NCBI RefSeq assembly: GCF_008040105.1
Contig: NZ_VRMG01000016.1
Location: 1-64,000, forward strand
Reading direction: 5' to 3'
DNA: 64,000 nucleotides
Origin: Lacisediminihabitans profunda
Lineage (GTDB): Bacteria; Actinomycetota; Actinomycetes; Actinomycetales; Microbacteriaceae
This document shows positions 61,562 through 64,000 of the stretch, piece by piece; within the stretch, counting starts at the first letter, position 1, and each line of letters begins with the position of its first letter. A program made the translations under genes and the position numbers. The notes under the pieces are model-generated. The model did not search any database. It saw only the letters and a program-made list of their open reading frames with translations, and was not told the DNA's origin.

Positions 61562-62590
61562 TCAGTTCGCCGGTTCCGGGTCCGGGTGGTTGGCGTACCA
61601 CGCGGCGATCTGGGCCCGCGACCGAAAGCCGAGGCGCAGGCGGATGCGTTCGACATGGCCCTCGGCGGAACGTTCGTCTATGCCCAGCCGCGTGGCGATC
61701 TCGCGGTTCGTGCACCCCTCGCTGATCAACGCCGCGACCTCGCGCTGGCGGGCAGTCAGCGTTCGGGCGCCACGCCTCGGGGCGCGGACGCCGAGGAACC
61801 GACGCACCGTCGTGACGAGCGCATGGGTGTCGCCCGCGTACGGCAGATGCGAGCGGCCGGGCAGCACCACGAGCTTCGCACCGGCGATACCGTCGGCCAG
61901 CGCGGTGGCCTGCTCGACGGGGGCTGCGCGGTCGTGGGCACGATGGACCACCAGCGTGGGGGTGCGCACTCGAGCGAGGAGGTCCGTGACGTCGAGCTCG
62001 TAGCTCATCGCCAGCAGCGACCGTGCCGTGGCGGCGGTCGAGCAGGCCCGTTGATAGCGACCGAATTCCTTACGCGTCGTGGCGTCGGCGTCGGGCGCGA
62101 AGATGTCGGTGAGCACGTCGGAGCCGAGCCCCCAATGCGACTCGACAAGTCCGAGCACGTGCTCCCGAGCGCTGGGCGGAGAGACCGCCGAGCCAGACAC
62201 CCAGCCACCGTAAAGCACCAGCCGCCGTACAGTGTCCGGGTGCGCTGCCGCCCACGCCACCGCGACCAGAGCACCCATCGACGTGCCCACCAGGTCGAAG
62301 GGTTCCCCACCGAGTGTCGCGACGACCGCGGCAAGCTGCTCGAGTTCGTAGGCCATCGACGGTGGCCGGGTCGTCGGCGCCGACAACCCAGATCCGGCGC
62401 GGTCGTAGCGGATGAGCCGGCAGCCCTGCGCCAGACTCTCGTAGAACGCCCGCTCTTCTGGCAGCTCCCAGCTCAGCTGCAGATGACTGAGCCAGCCGGA
62501 GACGTAGACCACTGGCCGACCGGCGCCGATCGTGGCGTACGCCACGAGGGTGCCGTCGGTCGTCGTGACCCGGGCAATCTCCTGTTGCAC
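61562..62590 (-). CDS. Alpha/beta hydrolase fused to a LuxR-type DNA-binding domain
   Basis: A 342-residue fusion. Residues about 1-265 form an alpha/beta hydrolase: RYDRAGSGLSAP, nucleophile elbow VGTSMGALVA (Ser near 103), and later a His in PGRSHLPYAGDTH. Residues about 272-335 are a LuxR helix-turn-helix: LTARQREVAALISEGCTNREIATRLGIDERSAEGHVERIRLRLGF. The hydrolase part might bind or cleave a small ester or lactone and control DNA binding. Known from a few actinobacterial regulators; target genes unknown. It may regulate the methyltransferase or TetR region nearby. Confidence 0.85.
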   Translation of the reverse strand: MQQEIARVTTTDGTLVAYATIGAGRPVVYVSGWLSHLQLSWELPEERAFYESLAQGCRLIRYDRAGSGLSAPTTRPPSMAYELEQLAAVVATLGGEPFDLVGTSMGALVAVAWAAAHPDTVRRLVLYGGWVSGSAVSPPSAREHVLGLVESHWGLGSDVLTDIFAPDADATTRKEFGRYQRACSTAATARSLLAMSYELDVTDLLARVRTPTLVVHRAHDRAAPVEQATALADGIAGAKLVVLPGRSHLPYAGDTHALVTTVRRFLGVRAPRRGARTLTARQREVAALISEGCTNREIATRLGIDERSAEGHVERIRLRLGFRSRAQIAAWYANHPDPEPAN

Positions 62591-62668
62591 TCCTCCATTG
62601 TGGTGGTCGCGCCCGGTGAATCGGGAGTCCCGGCAGATTCGAGATCGTGCGGGCCACGGCTGCGGCCG

Positions 62669-63274
62669 TCAGCCCCGGGCGTGGTCTGAATGGGCATCGG
62701 TGTCGACGGCGGCGATGGCGGCATCGATCATGGCGGCCGCCGATTGCGGATTGACCTTGACGATTGCCATGGCGGCGAACACGAGTCCGGTGCACGTGGT
62801 GGAGATCCGCGCCCGTTCGGCCGGGTCGAGGTGAGGCAGGGCCGCCAGCACACCGGCGGAGATCGCTTCCCCCAGGTCGTCGCAATAGATGTTGATCACG
62901 CTTCGCAGTGCGTGTTCGTGGGCAAGGGGCGTGGCGGTGGCATTCAGGAGCAGGCAACCATTTGCCGCCAGGGATGTCTTCCCGTCGAGCAGCATGACTC
63001 GAAGTTCGTGCAGGTAGATGTGGAGAGCATCTGGGCCAACCGGCACGGCCCGGAGTCGTGCCAGGCGAGGGTAGACGATGTCCTCGAAGTAGCTCTGCAC
63101 GGCCTCGTCGAAGAGGCCTCGCTTGCTGCCGAAGGCATGGTAGATACTCGACCGGTTCAACCCGGTGGCCGTTTCGAGCTCGGCAATGCCCGTTTGCTCG
63201 TAGCCCTCGTTCCAGAACACCGTCCGTGCAGCCCGGACGACGTCTTCCTTGACGAAGGAGCGCGTGCGGCTCAT
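62669..63274 (-). CDS. TetR-family transcriptional regulator
   Basis: A 201-residue regulator: SFVKEDVVRAARTVFWNEGYEQTGIAELETATGLNRSSIYHAFGSKRGLFDEAVQ (residues about 6-60) is the HTH. The effector domain has MLLDGKTSLAANGCLLLNATATPLAHE with a Cys that could react with quinones or electrophiles, as in the group regulating neighbouring reductases. Divergent from the oxidoreductase at 63411. Confidence 0.9.
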   Translation of the reverse strand: MSRTRSFVKEDVVRAARTVFWNEGYEQTGIAELETATGLNRSSIYHAFGSKRGLFDEAVQSYFEDIVYPRLARLRAVPVGPDALHIYLHELRVMLLDGKTSLAANGCLLLNATATPLAHEHALRSVINIYCDDLGEAISAGVLAALPHLDPAERARISTTCTGLVFAAMAIVKVNPQSAAAMIDAAIAAVDTDAHSDHARG

Positions 63275-63293
63275 GAGTGTTTCCCAACGAATT

Positions 63294-63330
63294 GAATTGA
63301 ACTGATCGGTTCAGTATATTCGGGAACGAC
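63294..63330. promoter_or_regulatory. TetR operator/promoter region with ACTGA...TCAGT dyad
   Basis: ACTGA (63301-63305) and TCAGT (63311-63315) form an inverted repeat with five bases between. On the minus strand a TATACT -10-like box (63313-63318) for the TetR gene overlaps it, and TATATT at 63315-63320 could serve the rightward gene, so repressor binding would block both promoters. Confidence 0.55.
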
Positions 63331-63410
63331 CGATTCACAACGGTCCGGCTCGGGTGATCCCGCCCAGGGTCGATTCGCAGTACAGCCCCACACACGAGAG
63401 TAGAGATGCC

Positions 63411-64000
63411 ATGCGCGCACTCATCCATCACACGTTCGGCGATCCCTCCGAGGTCCTGACCGTCGAGGACGTCGCGACGCCCGAGCCGGGTGCCGGGGAG
63501 GTGCGAGTGCGCACGATCCTGTCGCCGATCCACAACCACGACCTGTGGACGATTCGCGGTACATACGGTTTCAAGCCTGACCTGCCGGCACGCGCGGGAA
63601 CGGAGGCGGTCGGAGTGATCGACGCGCTGGGCGAAGGGGTCGAGGGGCTCACGGTCGGGCAGCGTGTCGTCACGGGCGGCACCTTCGGCGTGTGGGCGGA
63701 GTTCTTCATCGCGAAGGCCGCGAACGTGATCCCGGTTGCCGACGGCATTCCGGATGACGTGGCAGCCCAGTTGGTGTCGATGCCGTTCAGCGCGATCAGC
63801 CTTCTCGACTCGCTCGACCTGTCGGCGGGCCAGTGGATCGTGCAGAACGCCGCCAACGGTGCCGTCGGTCGTCTCCTCGCGCAGCTCGCGGCCGCGCGCG
63901 GCATCAACGTGCTCGGCTTGGTCCGTCGTGAGTCCGGGATCGAGGAACTCGCGGCCCAGGGCATCGGCAACATTGTTGCCACCGACACCGACGACTGGAA
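63411..64000 (+). CDS. Zinc-binding dehydrogenase / quinone oxidoreductase family, N-terminal part
   Basis: The first 196 residues of an MDR-superfamily protein cut by the window end: MRALIHHTFGDPSEVLTVEDVATPEPGAGEVRVRTILSPIHNHDLWTIRG, ARAGTEAVGVIDALGEGVEGLTVGQRVVTGG and the start of the cofactor domain (QWIVQNAANGAVGRLLAQLAAARGINVLGLVRR). The structural zinc cysteines are absent, favouring the quinone-oxidoreductase-like group. It is divergent from a TetR regulator, a typical arrangement for inducible NADPH-dependent reductases. Confidence 0.88.
   Translation, partial: MRALIHHTFGDPSEVLTVEDVATPEPGAGEVRVRTILSPIHNHDLWTIRGTYGFKPDLPARAGTEAVGVIDALGEGVEGLTVGQRVVTGGTFGVWAEFFIAKAANVIPVADGIPDDVAAQLVSMPFSAISLLDSLDLSAGQWIVQNAANGAVGRLLAQLAAARGINVLGLVRRESGIEELAAQGIGNIVATDTDDW

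Overview
The window is high-GC chromosomal DNA of an actinobacterium, most likely a member of the Microbacteriaceae. The signs are strong G/C third positions, many ATGA, GTGA and TGATG start/stop overlaps, GTG and TTG starts, the order oligoribonuclease - tRNA-His - clpS - DUF2017 - metallopeptidase, a ZAS-type anti-sigma factor, DUF2510 and SCO7613-like proteins, and the tail of an IS481 transposase at the left edge. Genus cannot be fixed from the sequence alone. I see no rRNA, CRISPR array, prophage or recognisable defence system. Most of the window is ordinary core and metabolic gene content. Layout: 0-2.1 kb, proteostasis and RNA turnover (metallopeptidase, DUF2017, ClpS, tRNA-His, Orn). 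2.1-2.8 kb, a gene-free repeat island (A) that begins with a decayed copy of the 3' end of the amidohydrolase gene at 40 kb. 2.8-18.7 kb, MarR/MFS pair, thioredoxin-like protein, tRNA-Arg, aldo/keto reductase, msrA, SSB-like protein, ettA and thioesterase, a Rieske lipoprotein/DUF2231 pair divergent from an ECF sigma/anti-sigma pair, tesB and a NudK-like NUDIX hydrolase followed by a 24-bp tandem repeat. 18.9-29.4 kb, a FAD dehydrogenase, a second repeat island (C), and an IclR regulator divergent from a tight hutH-hutU-hutG-hutI run that continues into an N-carbamoylputrescine amidase-like nitrilase and agmatine deiminase. 29.4-40.4 kb, truncated globin/MscS, pepN, an OrdL-type oxidase and a string of overlapping genes (DinB-like, cupin, RpiB, Nei/Fpg glycosylase, PaiB-like, amidohydrolase). 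40.4-41.0 kb, a third repeat island (B), built like A. 41-52.9 kb, a NarL-type two-component pair, a DUF2510 miniprotein, a 1293-residue membrane protein, a MarR/MMPL pair and a patatin. 52.9-64 kb, mostly regulators with small enzymes (NmrA/SnoaL/TetR, AraC/VOC, SDR, RidA, methyltransferase, an alpha/beta hydrolase-LuxR fusion, TetR/quinone oxidoreductase cut by the window end) and one frameshifted gene. The clearest functional unit is nitrogen scavenging: HutHUGI converts histidine to glutamate, formamide and ammonia, and the two following genes would take agmatine to putrescine. Overlaps and short gaps suggest one transcription unit, and a perfect 7-bp inverted repeat in the IclR-hutH gap is a likely operator. 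The most unusual non-coding structure is the pair of islands A and B. In both, every copy of an element built on TGCAGGAC points one way in the left half and the other way in the right half, and both lie just behind an amidohydrolase 3' end. Island C has three long-range palindromic units whose loops contain interleaved complementary segments that could form pseudoknots. These are the observations most worth following up.
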